Source: JBJTUH01 sp044346175 (GTDB lineage: Bacteria; Cyanobacteriota; Vampirovibrionia; Vampirovibrionales; JAJTHC01). From it: a stretch of 43,952 bases of DNA. Shown piece by piece: positions 35,080 to 42,489 of this stretch. Location: NCBI GenBank assembly GCA_044346175.1, contig JBIIZQ010000016.1, positions 1 through 43,952 on the forward strand. Direction: 5' to 3'. Under the pieces are notes generated by a model. The model did not search any database and had not been told where the DNA came from. It was given only the letters and a program-made list of their open reading frames with translations. Position 1 is the stretch's first letter. Every line of letters starts with the position of its first letter. The position numbers were made by a program, and so were the translations under genes.

Positions 35080-37725
35080 TTAACGGTCTCGCCATGCGTC
35101 ATTCAGCCTTGCCGTGATAGCATCTAGCTCAGCCTCTGCTTCACTCTCAGGAGCGGATGGGCAACACCCAGCGTCTTGCAGAGTTTTTTTCACGGCTTGT
35201 ACACCCTCAACATGGGGGTTTTCTTTTGCAAGTTGGTACACTTGATTCACATACCTCTGATAAGAATGATTTTGGGCTTGTAAAGCAACCATATTCTGGT
35301 ATGCCCCAGCTAAATGCTTCACGACTTCATTACGAGTGGATGGCTCTAGCACAGGAACTTCTGTGTTCTCAGGGTTTAGCAACCCTTCAATTTTCTCAAC
35401 ATACGCCAAACTAGCTTCTGCTTGTGACAGCTCAGCATAAACACTCGTCATGTTCTGGTAAGCCCTAGCTAACGCTTCCACAACTTTACTACGAGTGGAT
35501 GGCTCTAGCTTAGAAACTTCTGTGTTTTCAGAATTTAGCAATTCTTCAAGTTTCTCAACATACCCCAAACAAGCTTCTGCTTGTAACAGCTTGCGATAAA
35601 CAAACGTCATGCCACAGTAAGCCTCAGCTAACTGCTTCACGACTTCATTGCAAGTGGATGACTCTAGCTTAGAAACTTCTGTGTTTTCAGAATTTAGCAA
35701 TTTTTCAATTTTCTCAACATATGCCACACAGTCTTCTACTTGTGACAGCTTGCGATAAACAAACGCCATGTTATGGTAAGCCCCAGCTAACTTTTCTGCG
35801 ACTTTATTACAAGTGGACGACTCTAGCTTAGGAACTTCTATATTTTCAGAATTTAGCAATTTTTCAATTTTCTCAACATATGCCACACAGTCTTCTACTT
35901 GTGACAGCTTGCTATAAACAACCGTCATGTTATAGTAAGCCCCCGCTAACGCTTCCACGACTTTATTACGAGTGGATGGCTCTAGCTTAGGGACTTCTGT
36001 ATTTTCAGAATTTAGCAACCCTTCAAGTTTCTCAACATACACCAAACAGGCTTCTGCTTGTGACAGCTCGGCATAAACACCCGTCATGTTCTGGTAAGTC
36101 CAAGCTAACACCGCCATAAAGAATGAAATATGGGGGTGTCTTTTTTGCAAGCTCTCAAAAGCTTCCACATAAGGGATGCACGGCTGAGGTTGTTGAGCCG
36201 AAACATACACAAGTACTATCCGACTGTACTCAAGCACTAAGTGATACAAACAAGCGGCTTTGAGGTCTACTAAAGAGAAGGAGTCGCCTACCACGTCCAT
36301 GACCCATTCAGTTAAGGCTTCGGGCATCACGGGTGCCATATCGTGGACTACTTTTATGAAGCGGTCATACATGGCTTGGGGTGCCTCCTGCCATGCTTGT
36401 TGATAATACGCTGTTAATGCTCCGGCACTTCTACCTGTACAGCCTTCCTGCCCAGCAGTTGTCAACACATCCAATAAGTAGTAACTCCCCAACGCATCAG
36501 GTAACAAGGGTGGATAGACACCCATGCCCTTTATATTCGTACCGCCTACCATCGCCGTATAAAGCCGATTTTCAGGAGTGGTTAATCGAGGTGGATTTGT
36601 TTCAGGTAAGCCACCTTGTAATGTCGCATCATGTAGCACTTTCTCCACATTTGTAAGGTCAACCTGCAATGTCTGTGCTTGAATTTCCCAAGCGTCCCTG
36701 TCTTTTTTCAAGGCATACTTTAATACTTCACATAAAGTAAACGCCTCTACGGTGCCTTGTTGTTGAAGGTATCGGTAATAGTCGGCAACATACTGTATAA
36801 ATAGCCCTCGCTCAAGCTCTTGAGTACTTGCTGATACCTTACGCATTGCATCCGCAAATGCTTGCGTATCGTTTTCAGGTAAGCCCGCACGGTCGTTAAA
36901 CACAAGGCGTTGTGCTTCTGCCTCTAGCGGTTCAAGTCGCAACGATTCCCCATGATGGTATAAGTAGCCTTGCAAGGTGTCATCGTCTACACGCTTTTTA
37001 AAATGCAGTTGGGTTTCATCTCGCCAAATGAACAGCACTCTTACAGGGTAGCAGTAATGTTTACTGGCATTTGCCATGGTCGCAAGGTGTTTTTGCAGGG
37101 TCTCAGTCACTGCTGTTTCATCCATCACAATAAAGGTTGGATGCGTGGGTCGCCATGTTGCCACATGCTCAAAAAAGGCTGACTTTTCAGTGATAAAGCC
37201 ACGTTGCCACCCTTGCCATTCAGTTTTAGCTTGTGGCATAAACCAGCGTCTTTTGTGGTGAGGTGCTGGGGTCTCTTGGCAAAACATAAAAGCAAGTCTA
37301 CTTTTACCTTGTCCCCCTTTACCTGCAATGCTCCATAGCTTCAAGTTTTTGTTATTAGGGCAAGCATCATTCTTAAACTGCCTCAAATGGTTTAGCTCCT
37401 TTGCTCGCCCCACAAAGCGTGTTGCCTGTTTATGGTTATACAAAAGCGTTTCCCGAGCAGATGCCTCACCATCTGTACCAATAGTCTCCATATTCAGGGC
37501 GGGTTGATAGCGTTTCATAACGCCTCGTGCAAAGTACAAGGCACTTCTACGTAACCACAAAGGCAAGCTTAGGTTATCATACAAAAGCTCTAAACGAGCC
37601 TTTTTCAGGCATAAACCTCCCAATGCCCCCAGTATGGGCGTGATAATAACAGTCAACAGTGTATTAAACAATATGGGATGTTGATGTGCAAACTCCCTGA
37701 CTGTTCTATATAAAGCCTCTAGCAT
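35080..37725 (-). CDS. Membrane-anchored STAND-type NTPase with C-terminal tandem repeats
   Basis: This 881-residue protein has one N-terminal membrane segment (about residues 18-38), then a NTPase domain with Walker A SIAGKGGQGKSRLAFMF near residue 130 and Walker B TFIVMDE near residue 198, followed by helical sequence. The last third carries five 53-residue TPR-like repeats (consensus AYxNMxxVYxxLSQxExCxxYVEKxE, then LLNSENTEVxKLExSTxN). Such NTPase-plus-repeat proteins (STAND family) often act as stress or phage sensors in bacteria; no effector domain other than the membrane segment is visible. The gene is unrelated to its core neighbours hisH and tRNA-Val and looks acquired. Function is inferred from architecture only. 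Confidence 0.8.
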   Translation of the reverse strand: MLEALYRTVREFAHQHPILFNTLLTVIITPILGALGGLCLKKARLELLYDNLSLPLWLRRSALYFARGVMKRYQPALNMETIGTDGEASARETLLYNHKQATRFVGRAKELNHLRQFKNDACPNNKNLKLWSIAGKGGQGKSRLAFMFCQETPAPHHKRRWFMPQAKTEWQGWQRGFITEKSAFFEHVATWRPTHPTFIVMDETAVTETLQKHLATMANASKHYCYPVRVLFIWRDETQLHFKKRVDDDTLQGYLYHHGESLRLEPLEAEAQRLVFNDRAGLPENDTQAFADAMRKVSASTQELERGLFIQYVADYYRYLQQQGTVEAFTLCEVLKYALKKDRDAWEIQAQTLQVDLTNVEKVLHDATLQGGLPETNPPRLTTPENRLYTAMVGGTNIKGMGVYPPLLPDALGSYYLLDVLTTAGQEGCTGRSAGALTAYYQQAWQEAPQAMYDRFIKVVHDMAPVMPEALTEWVMDVVGDSFSLVDLKAACLYHLVLEYSRIVLVYVSAQQPQPCIPYVEAFESLQKRHPHISFFMAVLAWTYQNMTGVYAELSQAEACLVYVEKLEGLLNSENTEVPKLEPSTRNKVVEALAGAYYNMTVVYSKLSQVEDCVAYVEKIEKLLNSENIEVPKLESSTCNKVAEKLAGAYHNMAFVYRKLSQVEDCVAYVEKIEKLLNSENTEVSKLESSTCNEVVKQLAEAYCGMTFVYRKLLQAEACLGYVEKLEELLNSENTEVSKLEPSTRSKVVEALARAYQNMTSVYAELSQAEASLAYVEKIEGLLNPENTEVPVLEPSTRNEVVKHLAGAYQNMVALQAQNHSYQRYVNQVYQLAKENPHVEGVQAVKKTLQDAGCCPSAPESEAEAELDAITARLNDAWRDR
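35305..36099 (-). repeat. Five 159-bp tandem repeats inside the STAND gene
   Basis: Exactly 795 bp contain five in-frame 159-bp units, each encoding 53 residues from Ala/Thr-Tyr-x-Asn/Gly-Met onward. Units 2 and 3 are nearly identical, so copy number could change by recombination without losing frame. Confidence 0.9.
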
Positions 37726-37903
37726 CGTAGCGGTATCCTATGGGTAGGCTATTGTAAGGTGTTAGGAAGCCATCTTACACAAAAAAGGCTTATCCCCTCA
37801 AGCATGAACTAAAAAGGGCAAACCTTACAAAAAGACCTTACCTGAAAAGGGGTTTGTGGAGTCACTGACCCTCATTAAACTTAATCATGCAAGTACTTGT
37901 GAA

Positions 37904-38079
37904 TGGTGGGTAATACTGGCATCGAACCAGTGCTGAGGCGTTTTTACAAACGGGGTCACTGCTTCTTGAAAGGATGTTAGTTTACTTAGGATGGTGGGCA
38001 ATACTGGAATCGAACCAGTGCTGAGACGTTTTCACAAACGGGGTCACTGCTTCTTGAAAGGATGTTAGTTTACTTAGGA
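37904..38079 (-). repeat. Two 88-bp direct repeats, each starting with a copy of the tRNA-Val 3' end
   Basis: Units at 37904-37991 and 37992-38079 differ at four positions. Each repeats the last 29 bases of tRNA-Val(CAC), covering T arm, acceptor 3' strand and CCA, followed by a 59-bp spacer. The spacer holds a CGTTT-N4-AAACG hairpin. The full tRNA continues the array at 38080, so on the minus strand transcription would run tRNA, spacer, T-arm copy, spacer, T-arm copy. This looks like the trace of att-site duplication or of tandem slippage at the tRNA 3' end. Confidence 0.92.
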
Positions 38080-38155
38080 TGGTGGGCAATACTGGAATCG
38101 AACCAGTGACCCCTTCCGTGTGAAGGAAGTGCTCTACCGCTGAGCCAATTGCCCA
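38080..38155 (-). tRNA. tRNA-Val (anticodon CAC), CCA encoded
   Basis: The minus strand folds into a complete cloverleaf: acceptor TGGGCAA with TTGCCCA, D stem GGCT/GAGC region, anticodon arm CTTCC-TTCACAC-GGAAG, and T arm ACTGG-TTCGATT-CCAGT. The anticodon CAC reads GTG valine codons. The 3' CCA is encoded (38080-38082), unlike in tRNA-Arg nearby. It is the reference copy for the two adjacent 88-bp repeats. Confidence 0.95.
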
Positions 38156-38790
38156 CTATACTAAATAAACATCGACTAAATAAATCGTGCTAAACAAACC
38201 GCAACTAAAAAATCAAGAAAGACTCATGATGGCTGGTAGCTTTAACACGATTGACGAACTTATTAAGCAAGATAATCAAGGATGCCCTCAGTTGTTATTC
38301 TAAGGTATCCAGTTATAAAGTCAAGCTAGACTTATAACGAAGGCAGGGCAATCGTGCGAACGGCTGTAAAAAGCTTGCTATAAAGCTTTATGAATTAAAA
38401 TCAGGAGGTTATTCTCAAATAGGTCATTTTCTCTCCCCGTGGGGAGAAATAAGAGAGAGAAGTTAAAAAGTACTAAAACTCGCTTTTTACCCTCTCCCTG
38501 CAAGGGCGAGGGAGGAAACTTTTCATGCAATTGCCCTTAAGAAGCTGAAGCCTCATCCATTTACAGGGCTGTGTGTGTGGTATAGTAAAGCTTGCTTCAT
38601 TTTAGACGAATGTCTTTTGTGTTATCCGTTACAAGAGACCTGAGTCGGATTGTAAAAGATAGAGGTGTTTATAAAAACGCCCACCTATTCTAACTGTGTT
38701 TCAAACCATGAAGATATTTTCTTTCATGTGGACAACGTACGACGAAGGCACACCATTAAGATTTTTAAAGAAAGGTTTGACACACAGACT
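38156..38790. other. 0.63 kb intergenic region with degenerate repeats and hairpins
   Basis: Directly upstream of tRNA-Val lie about four degenerate 15-bp units of the type ACTAAATAAACATCG (38160-38213). Further on are a hairpin AAAGCTT/AAGCTTT (38370-38389), TCTCCCC-GT-GGGGAGA (38432-38447) and a long GC-rich palindrome (38490-38512, 10-bp stem with one mismatch) of a kind common as intergenic repeats in many bacteria. A possible promoter for the next gene is TTTACA 38560 and TATAGT 38581 (15-bp spacer). Confidence 0.55.
38432..38512. repeat. Pair of GC-rich palindromic hairpins
   Basis: Two hairpins, CTCCCC-GT-GGGGAG and CCCTCTCCCT-GCA-AGGGCGAGGG, are separated by about 42 bp. They resemble a REP-like intergenic palindrome pair. 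Confidence 0.6.
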
Positions 38791-39228
38791 ATGAAACAAG
38801 ACACAAAAACACCTTTACGCACAGTGACGCTTTCTCTGCTCAGTGCCATGTTACTGAGTGTTGTCACGCAACTAACCCCTCTCGCCTTGGCTATCACCCC
38901 CCACAGTAAGCCGTTAGCACCCGTACAGTCCATGCCTCAGAGTAACAAAACTCTTGGCGTGAAAGCACACCAGCCATGGTCTCCAACCTTTAAACAGGAT
39001 TTCCATCGTGGTTTTATGCAAGCCTGTGTGGATGGTGTCGCTAAAAAAACAGGGGTCAAGCCCGCCCAAAGCTATTGTAGCTGTTTTGCAGATGACATTG
39101 AAGCCAACTTCTCCGAAGAAGACCTTACCACCATGAGTAAGGCAGCCAACAGCCGAGAACAAATGAACACAGCTTTCCAACCTACTGTGGATAAATGTTC
39201 ACCCCGTATTTTGGATGGCTTAGAATAA
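38791..39228 (+). CDS. Small secreted protein with Cys-rich C-terminal domain
   Basis: The 145-residue protein starts MKQDTKTPLRTVTLSLLSA with a clear signal peptide ending near LALA. The mature part has a conserved-looking domain with GFMQACVDGVAKKTG, then SYCSCFADDIEANFSEEDL and a later Cys in VDKCSP. Three or four cysteines suggest disulfides in the periplasm. The shape recalls small exported proteins with a C...YC.C...D motif seen in several proteobacteria; no function is known to me. The frame extends upstream to a GTG at 38665, but the signal peptide argues for ATG 38791. It is followed by a strong terminator. Confidence 0.8.
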   Translation: MKQDTKTPLRTVTLSLLSAMLLSVVTQLTPLALAITPHSKPLAPVQSMPQSNKTLGVKAHQPWSPTFKQDFHRGFMQACVDGVAKKTGVKPAQSYCSCFADDIEANFSEEDLTTMSKAANSREQMNTAFQPTVDKCSPRILDGLE

Positions 39229-39264
39229 GCATCACGCCCTCTCACTGACTTTTGACTCAAAGTA

Positions 39265-39299
39265 ACCTGTAGAAACCCTTCCATGAGGTCTCTACAGGT
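39265..39299 (+). terminator. Terminator of the secreted-protein gene
   Basis: Perfect 9-bp arms (ACCTGTAGA and TCTACAGGT) around a 17-nt loop are followed by a T-rich stretch, 36 bp after the stop at 39228. Confidence 0.85.
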
Positions 39300-39375
39300 C
39301 TTTGTCTTTGTATTCTTGTTTTTCAGGATACCTTTAGTGCATACTGACGTTATCATGCACCTTCATGACTTTTAT

Positions 39376-39449
39376 GTGCCTTTAGCTCAGCTGGATAGAG
39401 TACTTGGCTTCGAACCAAGTGGTCGGGGGTTCGAGTCCCTCAAGGCACA
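39376..39449 (+). tRNA. tRNA-Arg (anticodon TCG)
   Basis: The sequence folds as GTGCCTT acceptor, D arm GCTC/GAGT, anticodon arm CTTGG-CTTCGAA-CCAAG, T arm GGGGG-TTCGAGT-CCCTC and AAGGCAC plus A. The anticodon TCG reads CGA arginine codons. CCA is not encoded. Its 3' end lies 3 bp from the stop of the convergent membrane-protein gene. Confidence 0.95.
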
Positions 39450-39452
39450 TAC

Positions 39453-40154
39453 TTACCCTTTTAATAACTGTAGCCCTAAACCAAGAAACATCCAGTTTAC
39501 CACCGTGGGTATCCAAGGTATCAATGGCACAAAGAGGCATACCCCCCATAATACAAGCCACTTTTTAAAGACAAGGCGAGGGTAGTATGTACTTAAGACC
39601 ATGCGTCCCCAGCTTGCAATACGCCACAAAATCACAAGCTTTAATAGACCATACCCACCCTGAAAAAACCAATGCTGATGACTGCTCAAAGGGTATAAAC
39701 AAAAATTCAAGGTGGTCCACACCCCCCAACCTACCACAAGGGCATAACCCACCCCCTCATAAAGGCTCGGTGCAAGCTTGGCATCCGCTTCAGTCTCTGA
39801 GTAAGTGTCTTTAGAGGTACTTCCATGACAAAGCCAAAGACTTCCTGACACTAAAGCAGCCCACAAGGCAAGCCAAAAACCCTGCTGGATAAGTACGCCC
39901 AATCCACCCCAGAAACTTTGTGCGATAGCTTGAGTCATGAACGTAAAGCCACAACCCATCATGGCACAAAGAAGCGTAAGCCTCCGCCATTCAATGAGAC
40001 TAAGTTTCACTACAGAACGTCCTGAAAGAGGAAATAGCACCCAAGTAAACCCCTTCACAAGGAGGTCAAGAGAGGTGCTGGAGGTTTTTTGTTCCTCTAA
40101 CGCACTGCTAAGCTCTGATGAGGAGTTAGAGGCATCATAGAAAGTGTGCATCAT
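39453..40154 (-). CDS. Hypothetical membrane protein (about five helices)
   Basis: The 233-residue protein has a Ser/Glu-rich cytoplasmic N-terminus of about 50 residues and about five hydrophobic segments (for example GCGFTFMTQAIAQSFWGGLGVL and WLVLWGVCLFVPLIPWIPTVV). No family is recognised; the shape is compatible with small Yip1-like proteins, but there is no signature. It starts ATGATG 4 bp after the sppA stop. The ribosome site GGAG overlaps that stop (GGAGTAATCTGATG), so it is translationally coupled to sppA and may share its membrane context. Confidence 0.72.
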   Translation of the reverse strand: MMHTFYDASNSSSELSSALEEQKTSSTSLDLLVKGFTWVLFPLSGRSVVKLSLIEWRRLTLLCAMMGCGFTFMTQAIAQSFWGGLGVLIQQGFWLALWAALVSGSLWLCHGSTSKDTYSETEADAKLAPSLYEGVGYALVVGWGVWTTLNFCLYPLSSHQHWFFQGGYGLLKLVILWRIASWGRMVLSTYYPRLVFKKWLVLWGVCLFVPLIPWIPTVVNWMFLGLGLQLLKG

Positions 40155-40158
40155 CAGA

Positions 40159-41400
40159 TTACTCCATTCCCTTCAAGTCCAAGGCTTCAAGTGCTACCTT
40201 AGGCGTAGCAGGCATAGTGATTTGAGAGGGGTTATTGACAGGGTACCCATGGTTGAGCAAGCCCATCATGAAGTTTTGAAAACCATTGATAGACAACATA
40301 GACAACTTCGTGTTTAAAAACTGACGAATCCCCCAAGGCAGTGCGTCACTATCTTCTGTCGCTGGAAGTTCAGTGTAGCTGGATACGGGTCGCCCTTCAC
40401 GTTGTGCTATAAGCTGACGTAACTTTTCAACCGCCGTATCATAAGTACCAATACCATCCACCAGGCCATAACGAAGGGCATCAGTGGCTACAAGGACTCT
40501 ACCATCGGCAACGCTACGAATAAGCACCATACGATGATTCTTATCGCTCGCCGACTTCAGATGCTGCGTCCGTCCCGCTAATACCATACTGAGAAACTGT
40601 TCATAACTCGTGTCAATCATGCTTTGGAGCATCACACGCTCCACAGGGGTGAGACTTCGGGTATTTGAAAGAATATCCTTGAACTGACCACTTTTAATCG
40701 TGACAGGGTCAATCCCTAACTTATCTCGGAAAAGTCTCTGCATGTTCATACTGTGCATAATCACACCTATAGAACCCGTCAAGCTACCTGCTGGTGCCAT
40801 GATATAATCAGCCCCGCAAGCTGTCATATACCCTCCACTAGCGGCAACATCCCCAAAAAGTACCAACACGGGCTTTGACTTTTTAAGACGTGCAACCCGT
40901 TCATGAAGCTCTTGACTCATGCCCACAGTCCCACCTGGAGAGTTAATCCATAGGAGTACCCCTTTCGTGTGCGGGTCCTCGGTCGCACGCTGCAAGGCAC
41001 GCCAAACACTCATGGCATCTGTACCATTTTGAAAGGAACCCAAAGGACTTTGACCTTGGTCATCCATGTCTATGGCACCCCAAAGACGTATCACCCGAAT
41101 GTGGTCTTCTCCTGCCTGGATAGCTTGTTTCCCTTTTTGCCAAAGTAGATTGAGAGGCTTGCCGTTCGCTTCTATCTGAACTTCTGGTGCTGAAATTGTA
41201 GAGGTGGGTGCCTCGATAGAGTCGGCACGATAGCGTTCTTGTAGCCCATGAAAAAGCTGAAGTAACAAGCTTAATAGGGATAAAAATACCAAACTTTGAA
41301 ACCATAAAGGCGTTTCATGTTGAAAACGCTTCAACAGTCCAAAGAGACCTGTTGCAGTAACAGAAGCACGAGAAGGTGAAGGGTCAAGAGGAGTCGTCAT
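40159..41400 (-). CDS. sppA: Signal peptide peptidase SppA, 36K type
   Basis: The protein (413 residues from ATG 41400) has an N-terminal membrane segment (WFQSLVFLSLLSLLLQLF) and the S49 protease core: IRLWGAIDMDD, LLWINSPGGTVG, DVAASGGYMTACGADYI with the nucleophile Ser near residue 188, SLTGSIGVIMH, and the general-base Lys in VTIKSGQFKD near residue 236. SppA cleaves leftover signal peptides and other membrane peptides. The architecture is the single-domain 36K form rather than the two-domain 67K E. coli form. The frame extends to GTG 41445, but ATG 41400 gives the natural N-terminus. The next gene downstream is coupled to it. Confidence 0.94.
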   Translation of the reverse strand: MTTPLDPSPSRASVTATGLFGLLKRFQHETPLWFQSLVFLSLLSLLLQLFHGLQERYRADSIEAPTSTISAPEVQIEANGKPLNLLWQKGKQAIQAGEDHIRVIRLWGAIDMDDQGQSPLGSFQNGTDAMSVWRALQRATEDPHTKGVLLWINSPGGTVGMSQELHERVARLKKSKPVLVLFGDVAASGGYMTACGADYIMAPAGSLTGSIGVIMHSMNMQRLFRDKLGIDPVTIKSGQFKDILSNTRSLTPVERVMLQSMIDTSYEQFLSMVLAGRTQHLKSASDKNHRMVLIRSVADGRVLVATDALRYGLVDGIGTYDTAVEKLRQLIAQREGRPVSSYTELPATEDSDALPWGIRQFLNTKLSMLSINGFQNFMMGLLNHGYPVNNPSQITMPATPKVALEALDLKGME

Positions 41401-41526
41401 AGCTTTGGTTTGCTTATTAAAAATAAAACAGGCAATTACAGACACAAAAGAGCAAACAATTACTTACATATGATGGCATCATAGCACAAGGGTTCACGTG
41501 AACCAGCGAGTCATCACGTTGTCACG

Positions 41527-42297
41527 CTAGAGAAAGGCCAAGGTACTTTTAAAATGATATTTTACGGTAGCTTGCAGAATAGCCTCGGGGGTTTGAGGAG
41601 GATGATGCTGAGCAATCAAAGCCTTAACGGCTTGCATGGTCGGACTGCCTGCCCCTGAACGAAACGTAGCACCACCCCATGTCATGCTTAATTTATCCAA
41701 AGCCGTAAGATAGCTAGCACGAGCCAAGATACTCGCAGCAGCAACCATCGTACTTTGACTTTCTGCTTTCTCACACTCCAAAAGCTTGATGTCTGCAACA
41801 TGGTGCGGTAATGTTTGCCTTGCTTGCTGTAAGGTTTGTGCCATTGCACCAGGTCGTTGGCTAAACTTATCCACAAGCAATATTTCAGGCAATGCCTCAG
41901 ATACGTTCTCCAGAGTACCAGGCTGCGGGCAAGCCCCTAAGAGCTTCCATAACACAGCACTGTGGGCTTCACACATGAGGTGGTTTAGCGTTTTTTTCTC
42001 TTGTTTTAAAGCCTCAATCCTGGCATTGTACTCTTTAGGATGAATCACCAGCACCGCCCAATGACTACTGGGAAGCACTTCAACAATACCTCGAGCAATA
42101 CGTCTTGTTTTATCATCCGAGCTAATTTGCTTACTATCACATACCCCCAGCTCACGGAGGGTATCACACATGGCAGGCGTACCCCAAGCCCCTGCAATGA
42201 CGAGTGGGCCCATGTAGTCCCCCTTACCAGCTTCATCCGTACCCGCATGAGCCAACGTATCAAACTTACGTGGTGCCAACCTTGTCAAGGCCATCAT
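41527..42297 (-). CDS. rnhC: Ribonuclease HIII, lacking the usual N-terminal domain
   Basis: The 256-residue protein carries the RNase HIII-specific first motif GTDEAGKGDYMGPLVIAGA, followed by GVCDSKQIS, the LLVDKFSQR segment and CEKAESQSTMVAAASILARA. These supply the DEDE-type metal site of type 2 RNases H. The enzyme degrades RNA in RNA/DNA hybrids. Typical RNase HIII has a ~90-residue TBP-like N-terminal substrate-binding domain; here the catalytic domain starts near residue 19, so that domain is missing. The start is ATGATG at 42297 with no good ribosome site. Confidence 0.93.
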   Translation of the reverse strand: MMALTRLAPRKFDTLAHAGTDEAGKGDYMGPLVIAGAWGTPAMCDTLRELGVCDSKQISSDDKTRRIARGIVEVLPSSHWAVLVIHPKEYNARIEALKQEKKTLNHLMCEAHSAVLWKLLGACPQPGTLENVSEALPEILLVDKFSQRPGAMAQTLQQARQTLPHHVADIKLLECEKAESQSTMVAAASILARASYLTALDKLSMTWGGATFRSGAGSPTMQAVKALIAQHHPPQTPEAILQATVKYHFKSTLAFL

Positions 42298-42489
42298 AGT
42301 GACAGGGATTCCTTAAACTGAACAAAACAACGATTGATGATTGACCGTTGTATGACTTAAAGATACACACAGAAAAAAGAAAAGCTCGGGGCTTTCGCTT
42401 GGAAACCCTCACACCCCCAAAATAAGCTTTGGGAGCATAAGGGTTACTAAGCGTGCGTCACATAGACGTAATACGTGTTAATCAGCTTA

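Noticed and set aside
37904..38079. Two complete tRNA pseudogenes
   Set aside because: Only the T arm, acceptor 3' strand and CCA match; the rest of each unit does not form D and anticodon arms.
38665..38790. Upstream GTG start for the secreted protein
   Set aside because: The signal peptide begins at ATG 38791; the upstream residues would bury it.
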